From positions 12,334,647 through 12,398,646 of the forward strand of contig JADCRB010000016.1 of assembly GCA_021464245.1 (NCBI GenBank): 64,000 nt of DNA. Reading direction: 5' to 3'. The first letter of the stretch is position 1; each line of letters opens with the position of its first letter. The DNA comes from Carallia brachiata (Eukaryota; Streptophyta; Magnoliopsida; Malpighiales; Rhizophoraceae). Below are positions 1 to 12,530 of the stretch, in pieces. The notes under the pieces are model-generated. The model saw only the letters and a program-made list of their open reading frames with translations, made no database searches and was not told where the DNA came from. The translations under genes and the position numbers were made by a program.

Positions 1-264
1 GACTTCTTTTACCCTTTCTTAGTGGGCTCTCTTTTGTCTTTTCTTGACAGGCCTTCATTCCTGGAGATAAAACACTTGTCTTTTCTCGATTGGTCTTCCT
101 TCCCTAAGATGCAACACTCTGACTGGTCTTTCGCTTTCTTAATGAGATTTCTCTTTGGACTTTTTTGAGAAGGTGGTACTGCTTTACTAGAGTGTTGATG
201 CTTTTCTTCTTCTCACTAAGATTTTCTTCGCTTTATTCATATCTTTTCAAAATCTATCACTAAA

Positions 265-520
265 GCTCTAATACCATAATGTTGGAGTTAAGAAATTAGC
301 TCTAATATCACTATATTTGAATTAAGGAAATGCTCACAAGAGTTTCTTAAAGTGAAAGGATAATATAAAAAATACACTTATATTATATAAAATAATCATT
401 CTACACTACATAACACATTATATGAACTCCTATTTATATTGTACTTCGCACACACATTCAACTCCCTTAGTCATAATTAATATTTTAGAAACTCTAAAAG
501 GTATTTCAATCTACTAAACA
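265..520 (-). repeat. possible Copia LTR end with primer-binding site
   Basis: On the minus strand an LTR-like end (...CTCCAACA) is followed after two bases by ATGGTATTAGAGC, which resembles the initiator-Met tRNA primer-binding site of plant Copia elements. Positions 1-264 would then be its CT-rich leader running off the window. The far LTR end is only guessed, near the TTTAGTAG/CTACTAAACA text at about 515. No second LTR or coding domain is in view, so this is tentative. Confidence 0.35.
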
Positions 521-1689
521 CATTAACATATATCTTATCATAAAACTAAAAACTTTGAACACACACATACTTAATGAAATATTGATCTCATATGCTGCGA
601 TATCATTAAATTCATGTTTATCATCAACATATATTTGGGGAACTTATTTAAGTCATGAAATAATTTCGTTACAAAAATAGTGATAAAATTTTACACATTT
701 AATCCTTGATAAATCTTGTAAATATGGACACATTGTGTATTAAGATGCTCTGTTATATTTATAATTATACGTTAAAATAATTTTTAAATTTTTAATTAGT
801 AAATTATATAAAGTGAACATTTTTTATAATTTAATTATGTGTAAAAAATAACCTTTACAATTTTAATTATTTTTATTAGTACTATAAAACTAAATGATAC
901 TTCATGAAAAGCTCAAAATTTGGCTCAATGAAAGATAGATTTCACTTGGCTCGACTTGTTAACTAAACGAACTAAGCTTAAATAGACCAAAACTCAGCTT
1001 AGCTCGTTTACATCTCTAATTGACTTCTTGTAAAAAGAGTAAGTATGGGATACAAGAAATCTGCAATAGACATGGTCTGCACAAGAATTTTTTAGCACGT
1101 CTAGCAACCAACCGAAAAAAAAATTTAGGAGCTAAACTAATGGTAAAAAAAGAAAAGATAATATTCAATATTATGTAAGTTAGGTATTATTAATTCATTT
1201 TTTGAGCAAAAACTATTATTAATTTATTAGTTAACTATTCTAATTAATGTTGTAGCTTTAAAGCAACACCCTTGACAATAATTTATTCCAAAAAGTTTAA
1301 GATTATTGGATGTTCTTGAAAAGACTTTACTCAAAAAATTGTGTAATAGGCATGAGCAGACTTAATTATGGTTGTATGTAGTAGTTTTCATAGGGTGTAA
1401 GAGCGAAGAAACTGAAGTAGACAGGTTTGGAACCACCAAAGTATGTAAATATATTATATATTACCTTTATTAACCATATATGTATGTTTCTATACATTTT
1501 TTTATTTCATCTTTTGCTTTGATGTTCAAACAAATATATATATATATATATACACACAATATATATCATAGTTTTTCCTTCAATTTGATACTATATTTTT
1601 CAATCAATTTTAATTAGTTAAATCTCAAAATGGTTTAATCATCTATTGATCTATTGGTCATTAAATTTTAAATTAAAGTGATTTAATTT

Positions 1690-2050
1690 TTTTTAAATGT
1701 AATTATAGCGTGATTATTTTTTTATTATAGCTATTTATTTTTTATTTAAGTATTTGATTAATTTCCATTATAGCGATTATTTCTTTTTTAAGTCGTTGAC
1801 TTAATTTCATCTTATTCATTATTTTGTTTTTAAGTCCTTGATTAATTTCTATTATAGTCATTATTCTCCTTCTTTGATTCTATAATTATTACATTTTTTA
1901 TGGAAAACATTAATTTTCATAATTAATTTCCCTTATAGTCATTACTTTCTATTTAAGCTCTTAATTAATTTCCATTACAGCTATTATTTCTTATTTAACT
2001 TCAATTAATTTTCATTTTAACCATTATTTCTTATTTGAATTCTTGATTAT
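1690..2050. repeat. diverged AT-rich minisatellite
   Basis: About six imperfect direct repeats of roughly 45-55 bp share the core TTGATTAATTTCCATTATAG followed by a CATTATTTC-like stretch and a TTTAAGT-like stretch. The units differ by substitutions and small indels. The surrounding stretch 560-2470 holds no recognisable gene, only AT-rich sequence and a short TA microsatellite near 1537-1551. Confidence 0.6.
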
Positions 2051-2469
2051 GTTGGTTTTGACAACAAATATTTAAAGAAAAGTCTAGCCCAATAGTATCT
2101 TTAACAATTTTCTCTACATAAAGCTAAATGAATATTATACATATATAAAAATATATACCAAGCTATTTAAATTTATATAAAAAAAATTCAACCAACACAA
2201 TGCACAAGCTGAGCCCTAGTGTATTTAAACTTTACATTAATTATCATCATTGTTAGTCACACACTAATTGTGCCATCGTTAGATCTTGTGTTTGGCGTTG
2301 TTGGTTCCAAGCCCAGATAATGGAAGAAGGTTGCAATAGGTTAGCAACCAGTGCAGAACTAGCCAAACTCTCATGATATGAATCATTTAAGAAATTTCAT
2401 TGAGGCATTCCCTACACACGACGTAATACATTAAAGCCCAAGTGTAGTGAAGAATAAGCAAGGGTCTAG

Positions 2470-5400
2470 CTACGTATCATGCTAGCGCTCGGATATGGCA
2501 AAGAGAATGCAGGGGTTTCCACATATTTATGGATAAATGCAAGTAAAGAAGCTAGTCCAAGATAGGAAGATTTAGTGAGTGACCATGTTTGTACACTTAC
2601 AGGAAAGCTCATGGAAATGGTAGATATTAAAACTAGATTGGGGTCAACATAACTTGCTTACAAGAGACCAAGTGGACCGGAAATAAATGCAGAGAAATAG
2701 AAGTACCAATTTCAAACTCTGGTATGTCGCAGTGCTTTTAAAGGATTATGAAGGAGTGGTAGCAGTTAGAAGTGTAGAAGATAAGAATGTCTTGGTTAAG
2801 TTAGTTGGTAGGTAAAAAAAAAAATTAATATTATTATCTATACCCGACAAATAGGTCTAGTTGAAGCCGAAAAGAAGAAATTTCAGAATTATATGGATGA
2901 ACTTCAACAAAATATTCCTTTTCATTAGAGGGGACTTGAATAAGCATGTTGGAAGTGATATCGAAGGTTTTGAGAGAGTGCATGGGGGTTAGGTGTATGG
3001 ACAGCAAAACGAAAAAGATAAAACAGTTCTGGAATTTGTTGTTGACTATGACTTGGATTTAGTCAATACCAACTTTCAAAAAAGGGAATCACATTTGATT
3101 ATCTTTGAAAGTGGGTATAATGGCAATTAGATTGACTTCTTCTTAACAAGACATACTAACTGTGTTTTGTGTAAGGAGGTAAAGTCATACTGGGACAAGC
3201 GCTCACCACACAACACACATTAGTTATCTTAGATCATTAGATGTGACACTAGGAAAAAAGAAAAGGGGTTCCAACAGTGTAGGACTAAGTGATGAAACCT
3301 ACATAAACCATAGAAAAAGTTGATCTTCCAAAATAAAATGTTGGAAAAAGCAAATTGGGGTACCAATTGTGAGATCAATGTGATATGGTTAAGTATGGCG
3401 AATTGCATGCGCAAGGTAGGGACAGAGACTTTAGGAGTGGCCAAAGGACATAGCCCCCCAACAGAGGAAATTTTGGCGGTGGGGTTAGGAGGTCTAAAAG
3501 GCTATTAAAAAGAAGAAAGAATACTACAGAAGTCTCTTGAAGCATCGGGACAACAGTGGGTACGAAAGATACAAGGTAGTAAAAAAGGAAACAAACATAG
3601 CTACAATAGTAGCCTGAGCCAATGCTTGCAATACTTTGTATAACAAGCTTGATGTTATGGAATGATATAAGGAGATTTACAGGCTAGTTCATGCTAGGGA
3701 ACGGAAGCGTCAGGACTTTACCTATGTCAGACGTATTAAAAATGATGTACAGAAAGCCTTAGTGAGAGAGGATGAGATTAAAGAGAGATGGGAAACCTAC
3801 TTTGACAAACTCTTTAATGAGAATAGTTAAGGTAATTTTGAAAATCTTAGTGGTCCACTAGAGAAAATCATTTACACTAGAGGTACTTGTCTTTCTAAGG
3901 TTAGAACAGCTCTAAAAAAGGCGAAAGGGGGAAGAGTGTGCAGACTAGATGAAATACCTATTCGAACTTGGAAAGTTTTAGGTGAAGGCAGAATAACTAG
4001 GTTGACTAGGATTTTTTATAGGATTTTGAAAAAGAGTGAGATGTTTGACGAGTGGCAGATGAGCACACTGGTCCCCACCTTTAAAAACAAGAGAGACAAA
4101 TAGGTTTGCTTTAACTATTAAGGCAAAAACGAACGAGTCACACTAGGAAGCTGTGGAAGAGGATTATAGAGTGATGATTACGAAAGATTGTCTCTATTTC
4201 CAACAATCAATTTGGGTTTATGTCAAGTAAATCTACTATTGAAACTATTTTTCTCCTTAGAAGATTGATGGAAAACTGTCGAGAAAGGAAGCAAGATCTA
4301 TACCTGGATTTTATTAATTTAGAGAAAGCCTACAACCGAGTCATTAGGCAATTGATATGATGGGTGATGAGTAAGAAAAAAGTCCGCACATTATTTAATA
4401 ATTTAATGAAGGATATGTATGAAGGGACAATGACTCACATAGGGATAGTGGGAGGTAAGTCTGTTGACTTCCCCATCACGGTTGGCCTACACTAAAAATC
4501 AACTCTAAGTCCTTTTTTATTTTTGTTGGTCATGGATGTCCTGACAAGTAATTTAGGATGACATGCCATGGTATTTGTTGTTTCCAGATGATATCGTTCT
4601 TATAAATGAGACGCAAGAGGGTTAGATCACAAGCTAGAAGTTTGAAGAGACAGTCTAGAATTTAAGGGTTTTAAGTTAATTTGTATAAAAAAAGCATATG
4701 CATTGCAACTTTAGTGATCTTAGGGGTATAATAGAGTAGACCATTAGCTTAGGTGTGGTGGATGTACCAATTTTGTTATTTTGATTATATTATTCAGAAC
4801 GATTGCAATGTAGAGGAGGATGTGCTACCGTGGTTCTATGTGGTCATTGTATCCCCCTTAAGTTGAAGGGTAAATTTTATTGTACGATAATTCGTCCAGC
4901 AATGCTTTATAGTAGTGAATGCTTGGCTGTGAAACAGCAATATGCACAGAATATAAGTGTCACAGAAATGAGAATGTTTCAAAGGATACATGGCCACTCT
5001 TGAAAGGACTGAATTAAGAATGAAGATATTTGTAATAAAGTAAGTGTAAGACTTATTGGTGATAAACTAAAGGAGTGACATCTACGTTGGTTTGGACATG
5101 TATAGCATAAACAAGCAAGTGTTCCTCTTAAGAGGGGTGATAAATCCAAAATTTTCATAAATATAACGTAGTTTATATGTTTAAATTGATTTATTATTTG
5201 TGCAATTTGGATGATTTCAGGTGGATTTTATTTCTTTTATTATTTTATGCTTTTTAGGGCGTTCTAACGAGAAAAAAATAAGAATTGTTTGTTGATCAGA
5301 CCTAACAGAGAAGCCGTGAGATCGAAGATTACTGTTTGGGCTAGTCCTCGCCCAATTTGGATTAATTCTAGCCTTAGTTTGGTTTAGTTTAGGATTTCTT

Positions 5401-6617
5401 GACGGTTTTGCTAATTCAAGTGGAAATACGAGTTTGAAAGACTACCTGGGGATATTTTTGTATATTCAGAATATTATATAAAATCAAAAAATCGTAAGGG
5501 GCCTTATATTTGTTTTCCTACCCAACACAAAAAAGAAAAAACAAAAACTTAGAGAGGAACACTTAACATTGTAGAGGAGAAGAGGAGAAAGAAAGCGGAA
5601 GAGACTTGAAAAAGGCATCTAAACGAAGTTTTCTTCTCTCTTCATATGTTTATGACTTCAATTGCATATTTAGCTCTTGTTCTTTTGGTTTTTAGCATAA
5701 ATTGCTAAACTCCAAGTTATGGTAAACAATGTAGCATAGCTTTGGGGGTGTCAAATTACTTAGTTTCCATGAATGTTTGTTTTTATTTTTGAATTTATTT
5801 TATTTTATTTTCAAAACTTAAATTTGATTTATCTGTTTTGAATTTATTGTCGCTTTTATGCCTAATCACCATAAAAGTAGTCTTTAGGTTATGTTGAGAT
5901 CAGAAGATAAGACATTAATTGTGTACTAGATGGATGAACATGCAAATTTTGAAATCGAGAGATGAGAGATTTGTATGATGCCAATTATTTCTTTGTTCTT
6001 AATGAGCTTAATCTATTTTCGTGTTAGTTTAGAAGAAGATCACAAGAAGATTAGATACGACTTAGTTGCTCGAGAGAAAGTGAAAGTTGCTTAGTGAAAA
6101 CTACGTTCAAATTACGAAATTTATAAAACACTAGTGTAATTTTGCCCCCTACTAGATGAAATCCTAGACCCTAATCCCTTCTCAAATTAAGAAAATAGTT
6201 ACGCTACTATTTTAGTTGGTTAAATTTCTTTATTTAATTGCAATTATTTATTTTTCAAGGCAATTACAAATTCAAATTTTAATTTCAGTTTAGTTTAGTT
6301 TTCATAAATCTTGATTAATTTCCACTCCCTGTGGATTCGACTCTTGGAATACTTACCACAATTTTTATTATTATATAATTGGTCTGTGTACTTGCAGGTT
6401 TTGCCCGATCGAGGGGTGACCTGACTCAGGTGAATGGAGTGAAGAGTGAAAGAGGTAGATCTAAGTTGATTTGGATTTGGTAGTTGGAAAAGATATAGAA
6501 TAACTAGGTCTTACGATTGATTTAGTATATGATAAAACAAAATAGTGAAAATAGATTCATGTAACCGATCTCAATTAAAATTGAAATTAAGGCTTTATTG
6601 TTGTTGTTATTGTTGAT
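2470..6617 (+). mobile_element. decayed RTE-type LINE (non-LTR retrotransposon)
   Basis: Fragments in all three plus-strand frames match, in order, the plant RTE-type LINE polyprotein often annotated as craniofacial development protein 2-like. The endonuclease start (GTLTGKLMEMVD near 2590; LQETKWT near 2660) is followed by the IDFFLTRH motif near 3130. Reverse transcriptase then runs about 3650-4600, with NQFGFMSSKSTIE near 4205 and LYLDFINLEKAYNRV near 4300. The catalytic box is degraded (FPDDIVLI at about 4585). The C-terminal segment IRPAMLYSSECLAVK lies near 4890. A TTG-rich tail (ttgttgttgttattgttg) ends the element near 6615. Many stops and frameshifts show it is dead. A solo LTR occupies 5138-6411; removing it rejoins the reading PLKRGD-LTQVNGVK. 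The 5' end is not sharply defined. Confidence 0.85.
5138..6411 (+). repeat. solo LTR of an Athila/Gypsy-like family, inserted in the LINE
   Basis: The 1274-bp sequence begins TGATAAATCC and ends CCCGATCG (expected CA, mutated). It is flanked by the 5-bp direct repeat AGGGG (5133-5137 and 6412-6416), the target duplication expected of LTR elements. The LINE reading frame resumes directly after it. It shares long homology with the minus-strand solo LTR at 29133-30577, including the ATCACCATAAAAGTAGTC region and the terminal CTTGCAGG block. A TATA-like TTATATAAAATC near 5473 fits an LTR promoter. With no internal region present, it is what remains after LTR-LTR recombination. Confidence 0.88.
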
Positions 6618-7562
6618 AGTCACACATTCTAGTAAGCTTTTTAAGTTTATCAACGAATTCTTGCTCATATCAATTGAATGTGGGATCAAGCGTTGTTGTT
6701 GTTTACCGATTAATACTTATAGGACTGTTAGTTCCGCATTGATATTAATTGAGTGCATGGTTTTTTTCGTTGAATGCATATTACCTATCATTACATCATT
6801 CTTATGTCAAAAAAATATTATGTACATGCAACATTTCTCTTCTAATTTTACCTTTTTCAAATATAAATTAGGAAAAATATTATATGGGCATTCAACAAAA
6901 TTGTTATACGGTGCGGACACTATAACCATTAATATTTTTTTTGCGTAACTGCAATGATAAAATGCGGAATAAAAAATATCACTATTTTTAGTGTTTACAT
7001 TTTTTTTTATTACGGTTGCACAAAAAATAATAACTGTTATAATATAGACATTGTATTACACGTTTTTCGTATGTTAATTTAATAGAACCCTTTAAATTAA
7101 TATCACTAAAGATCAAATTAAATTCTAAATAATAATATTTACCAACCGATAGTATTAGAATTAGCATTCTAACTTTCTAGCAAAGACAATATTTCATAAT
7201 ATGAAATTAGATATGTCTAATCTGTCGGGCAAAATATATGGGTAATTCGAGGGATTTGCCATAAGAAAATGCTCTTATTGAAGATTCCTCAAGAGGTAAG
7301 ATTGTACTTTGGTCCTTTTCTTTTTAAAAAAGAAAACTGAACAAAACAAGTTTAGTCACAGTTGCTATTTGGGGCCAAGAACTTGAATTAAACATTTTGA
7401 ATTTAATTCATTATCCAGCTTCTTTACAGTACTGGGTGGGGGTTATTTGTTTAGAAATGTAACCAAGCCATATAAGATGAAAACTTAAACTTCTAACTTT
7501 TTGTTACTCTCAATCTCAAATGAAGACCGATAGAACTTATATAAGAAATAAAAGGCAATTTT
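6618..7562. other. AT-rich intergenic stretch, nothing recognised
   Basis: One open frame of 116 codons at 6598-6948 begins in the LINE tail. It has low-complexity hydrophobic content and resembles no family I recognise, so I treat it as chance. Confidence 0.5.
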
Positions 7563-8030
7563 CATGGTATAACTTAGGGTCTAGTAGATCGTACTACCTT
7601 TTTTGCCCCCGCGGAACTAAAGCTCTTATATTAACGTTGGAAAACAAAATGTTCGAAAAAGAACAAAAGTAAAAAGAACAAAGTAAATTTATATTGCTCG
7701 CAACCTGAATATTTCTACGTCTACAACCGCACTAGAATTTTGCTATTTAAAGAGTTAAAATTACATAGCTAGTTTAAGTCCTCGTCCACTTGACTAGCAG
7801 AGTTTCAGTGTGTCGAAGGTTTTCATCATTGATGACGCTTTCATACAAAGGATTTTTGGTTAAACTATTTGCATGTCTTATTCAAAAACACGTTCTTATT
7901 GCATATAAAAAAAAAAAAAAAGAAGAAGATACATCCACAAATCATGTTATCAAACCCCATATTTGATAACTTGCTACACAAAATTTTCCACTATTCACGT
8001 GGCTTAAAACATCGATGCCTCATCATACCT
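7563..8030. repeat. segmental duplication copy A
   Basis: About 470 bp is repeated as a direct copy at 8494-8975. It runs from TCATGGTATAACTTAG to the ACATCGATGCCTCA block, with high identity and only small differences such as the length of a poly-A tract. The part from the GATGACG-CTTTCATACA block onward is also found at 11545-12030. It has no coding signature. Between copies A and B (8031-8493) I see nothing recognisable. Confidence 0.85.
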
Positions 8031-8493
8031 CACCCTTACGCCATGATCAAATCTTACTCGCCCGTTTTTATTCTCATATTGCACTAACGGTGGTTGATGA
8101 CAGCTGTCTTTCGGATAATCTGAGGGCACCGCGTTAAATGGGAGAGAGTTCTTCCTGGTGGGGGCTGTTTTGGTTTGTGGATTCCATATGGGATGGTGGA
8201 TATGGTCATGTTGACTTTCTCAATTGTGCTAATTATAGCAAACGGAAATTTAAGTACCACCGTATGGTTGTAAACTTGAACCGACTCCTAGCTTGATCTG
8301 ATTTAGAAATTTTGTGCTAAAGAAGAATTAGGGTCCGATTCTTATCTCTTCAGTCTTTTTCTTTTTGCATGGATTTTGTCTTTCAGTGGATTAGGGGAAA
8401 AAAAAAAAATATAAGGGTGCAACTTAGGGAGGTATAAGTAGAAATAAAGGTTTTTTGACAATTTTAATTCATCAATAAAAAAAAATTATAAAA

Positions 8494-9280
8494 TTTTCAT
8501 GGTATAACTTAGTGTCTAGTAGATCGAACAACCTTTTTTGCCCCCGCAGAACTAAAGCTCTTATATTAATGTTGGAAAACAAAATGTTCAAAAAAGAACA
8601 AAAGTGAAAAGAACAAAGTATATTTATATTGCTCGTAACCTGAATATTTCTACGTCTACAACCGCACTAGAATTTTTCTCTTTTAAGAGTTACAAATTAC
8701 ATAGCTAGTTTAAGTCCTCGTCCACTTGATCAGCAGAGTTTCAGTTTGTCGAAGGTTTCCGTCATTGATGACGTTTTCATACAGAGGACTTTTGATTAAG
8801 CTATTTGCATGTCTTATTAAAAAACGTGTCCTTATTGAATATATATAATATAGCAAAAAAAAAAAAAAGAAAAAGAAAAGAGAAGACATATCTACAAATA
8901 ATGTTATCAAACCCCATATTTGACAACTTGCTACACAAAATTTGCCATTATTCACGTGGCTTAAAACATCGATGCCTCAGGAAGCACGCAAGCATTTATT
9001 AAAGAGAAATTATTAGATAGATCCCATTCACGATTTATTACTTATTAATGAACTGGACTTATGGAAGAGAGTGCTAATATATCCTTTTTTATTTTTTTTC
9101 TTATAGTTTGGTAGCGTTCAGTGTATGCATACAGAGTTAACCAAAATTTTCCAATAATTCCTGTTGTATATTACTTTAAAGATAACATTTATAGATTCTC
9201 TCAAAAAAAGATAACATTGATAGAGAAATATAAATTGATTGGCTAAGTTATTGTTCGGATTATCATCAAGAAAAATATTG
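8494..9280. repeat. segmental duplication copy B
   Basis: This is the second direct copy of the 7563 segment. It extends further right than copy A: the text from TTAAAGAGAAATTATTAGAT through AAATTGATTGGCTAAGTTATTGTT also matches copy C at 12010-12530. Copy B is therefore a longer representative of the unit. Short reading frames inside are poly-A and poly-T driven and do not look like genes. Confidence 0.85.
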
Positions 9281-9561
9281 ATTAAGTCACCCATGCCGTC
9301 AGTGCTTCTTTCGTTTTTGGTGTATGTGCTTTTAAATTGATGCCACTTGGTTGTGTAGTAGACATCTTATTTATTATCATCATACTTTATACTCATACTT
9401 GACCATAGCAAGGATTGGCCTACTGATCGTTAGTGTGCGCCCACCTTCACAATTGTTTTTTTAAAAGAATTTACTCTAATTATTATATTTTGTATTTTTC
9501 TTTTAGGTTAGAGCAAACGACATATTGTGTGTGATTGGCCAAAAATAACAAAGAGAAGTGA

Positions 9562-9715
9562 TTTAAGAGCCGAGCCTTGGTGCACCCATAAGAGTTATTA
9601 TATTTCACCGTATAGGTCACAGGTTTGAGTAGGAACAATTGCTTCGTAAAAATCCTTCCCTAGACTCAAACATGTCGGTGGAGATTCGTGCATTAGGACA
9701 CCCTTTTTGTTTGAT
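9562..9715 (+). mobile_element. degenerate Au-like SINE
   Basis: The stretch follows the layout of plant Au SINEs. GAGCCTTGGTGCA takes the place of the A-box region, GGTCACAGGTTTGAG that of the B-box region, and the end TGCATTAGGACACCCTTTTT resembles the family's TGCACCGGGCTGCCCTTTTT. The middle is heavily mutated. I did not find a clear target duplication. It is a non-autonomous, tRNA-derived retroposon. Confidence 0.7.
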
Positions 9716-10212
9716 GAAGGGAAGAGCTGAGTTAAATAGCGAGGGCAACAATACTGGTCTTTATCTCTAGCATGCATCCGGATGGCATAGGGTTAATTGG
9801 TTTGCTATTAAACTGGCATTCCTTTCTCTGTAGTGTGTCCAACCTATTTTGATATATATATAGTGTTGCCTGTTGGCATATTTGGAGACCAAGCCACTGA
9901 AGTATGAATCTTATAAGAAGCAATTTCTTTTTTTTGGGTTCAAGCAAGCTTCCTTTCAGCTTAAGTAAATTGTGTTCTTGTCTATGGCTTTGTGGGTGCT
10001 CTTTTGTAGGTGCGGGAATGAGTTCTGTTATACATTGTGGAGCTCAGTGGAAGAATGAGAAAGCGACCTGTGCCTGTCCTATATCGAGGTCCTTGTATAA
10101 CCTTAGTAAATAAAAAGAGAGACTGGGACTTACTTTTTTTTTTTGCACCGGTTTCCAATGGGCCAAAAAACACGAACGTAGACCGCTAGAGTAGACCAAT
10201 TGAAGCTTATTT

Positions 10213-10420
10213 GATAGAAAAAATGTTGGTGTATCGTTTTATGGTATTTTGATTATTATTTTAAATAAAAAAGATTGATATTTTTATAATAAGATTGATA
10301 ATTTTTAAAATAAAAAATATTTATTTTATTAAGAACTATTAATTTTATTGAAAAAAGTATTAATCTTGTTATTTATAATACTAATTAAAACACAAAAAAT
10401 CGAAACATATATTATTGTTT
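10213..10420. repeat. AT-rich palindromic MITE-like sequence
   Basis: The left half (GTGTATCGTTTTATGGTATT and following) is imperfectly complementary to the right half ending AACACAAAAAATCGAAACATA, giving a fold-back of about 200 bp. The base composition is extremely AT-rich, so part of the pairing could be fortuitous. The rest of 9716-11540 shows no gene. Confidence 0.4.
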
Positions 10421-11239
10421 TATTTAATGCATAATTTTCTAGTGTAACTTATGGTATAAGAGATGCTACGTATAGGTTTATAAACACATATGAACATGTG
10501 GCGCACAAAAAACATTTATCGATTAGTAACCGTATGATTAACGATAAAAAAACGCAAACCTTCGTTGGTTTGAGTATTGTGTTTGGCCTTGCTATTGATG
10601 CTGATTATTGTTGCTCATTCCAGTTATTCACTGATAAATAAAATAAAATTATAGTATTTAGTTAAATTAATACTAATTATAGTTGATTAAATAATAAAAT
10701 AATAATTTTAGATATTTTATTACTGTTTTATTATAATAGATGATTTTTTTTCTTTTAGTTAATGTAAACTAATTTTAAAAAAGTGTATCTTATATATTTA
10801 TAAATAAAAATTTATTAAATATATAACTTCAAAATGAACTATGATTTATAATAAATATTATTTTTTTACAAATATTATTTTATTGTAAAATTTGCTTAGT
10901 TTGAAAAATAATTAATATTTTTATTATCATATATGTTTTTATTTATAAATAAAATAATACTATTTAATTAATTATTTTACTGTTCACGTAGAAAAAGTAC
11001 CGCTGCTGCCTCCTCATTTGTACATGCCGTGCGGTGTTAGTGCGTCTTAATATTTGGGCTGCATTTTGGGTAAATTTGTAATTGGATTTTTTATCCATTG
11101 CTGACAAAAATAAAAATAGCATAGACTTGTTTTTTATATTAGTTATTTTTGAAAATATCTATAACAATCAATAACTTTTATACAACTTAATCTAATACTT
11201 AATTTTTCTACATTTTAGAACATTAATAATAACAATTCT

Positions 11240-11330
11240 AACCATTCGAAATGGTAGTCCAGTGATAATTTAGTTCGTCTTCCTTAACTGCGACTAGGAT
11301 TTAAATTCTTGGCAGTCGCCCTCCTCAAAT
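11240..11330 (+). repeat. possible SINE/tRNA-like fragment
   Basis: GGTAGTCCAGTGATAATTTAG resembles an A-box region. GACTAGGATTTAAATTCTTGG, 30 bases on, resembles a B-box (GGTTCGAATTCC-like), followed by CAGTCGCC. This arrangement occurs in tRNA-derived SINEs, but no tRNA cloverleaf can be built and the ends are unclear. Confidence 0.35.
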
Positions 11331-11544
11331 AAATAAAATTATATTATACCGAGGCACAATTACAAGTTCACGATTTATTGGTATCATAGTCGGACGCAAA
11401 AAAAATCTATTGAATGCAACAACGCTCAAACAGTGAGTTTACCTCTTAAAGGTGATTGAATGAAGTATAATAAATAAGAATTACGCTGATCTTAATTTAT
11501 AAATTTAATAAATTAATATATTTATGATAATTATTTTTATTATT

Positions 11545-12530
11545 AAAAAAGTCTCGATGGTGGTCATCATTGTTGGCGCTTTCATACAAAGGACTTTTCT
11601 TTAAGTTATTTGCATGTCTTATCAAAAACGTGTTCTTATTGCATATAAGAAATAATAAAAAGCCACCTTGCTTGTGGTTTAGTGGCAGAGTCAATGCAAA
11701 ATTAACGTTCCACAATGTTTGAACATTCCAAAATATAAATTGAAATTAAAAATATGTTTGACCTCGCATAATTTTATAAGAAAATGTTGACTCTTACGGG
11801 ACATTAAGGAGATTGTTTTTCTTTATAAATTAGATATAATGGTCTAATATATTATACAGTACATTTAGTTCAATCTTCTTTAATCATATTATAGACTAAC
11901 CAGTCATGCTATATACATATATAGGCACATCTAAAATCATGTTGTCAAACTCTATATTTATCACCTTGCTACATAAACTTTTCCACTATGCACGTGCCTT
12001 AAAACACCCATGCCTCAGCAAGCACGTAATCATTAATTAAAGAGAAATTATTAGATTGGTCCGATTTATTACTTATTAATAAAATGAACTTATCGAAAGA
12101 AGAGACTTTTATTCTATCTCTTTTCTTTTTTTTTTTTTAAATGCAACGACTATGTAATAGCTAACTTATGACGTTGAATATTGACATACTATACATATAA
12201 TTTAAGGATTTTATTAGCGGCGATTATATTTACTTTTTTTTTATAATCATTTATATGTGATATGTATTAATTAGTTAGTAAAAAGTTGAAAGTCTAATAT
12301 ATTATAAATTTACCATTAAAAAGTGTTGATTTGTTAATTTTTAATTGGTGATTATAAAATAAAAAATAAAAAGTGACTGTCCGTAACAAATCTCATAATT
12401 TAATAGGTTTTAGTGTACATATACGAAAAAAACAAAATTTATCCAATAATTTCTCTTATATATTACAAAGATAGAAACATATAAATTGATTGGCTAAATT
12501 ATTGTTTGCATTATTGTCAAGAAACCAAGA
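11545..12530. repeat. segmental duplication copy C (diverged, with an insert)
   Basis: 11545-12130 aligns to 8750-9100: GCTTTCATACAAAGGACTTTT, CTTATCAAAAACGTG, TTTCCACTATGCACGTG and the block TTAAAGAGAAATTATTAGAT. After about 300 unrelated bases (12130-12430), similarity to copy B returns with TCCAATAATT and ATAAATTGATTGGCTAAATT. It is older than the A/B pair. The insert has no visible termini. Confidence 0.75.

Noticed and set aside
6598..6948. 116-codon open frame
   Set aside because: It begins in the TTG-rich tail of the LINE, has low complexity and no domain, and shows no splice or codon signature; likely chance.
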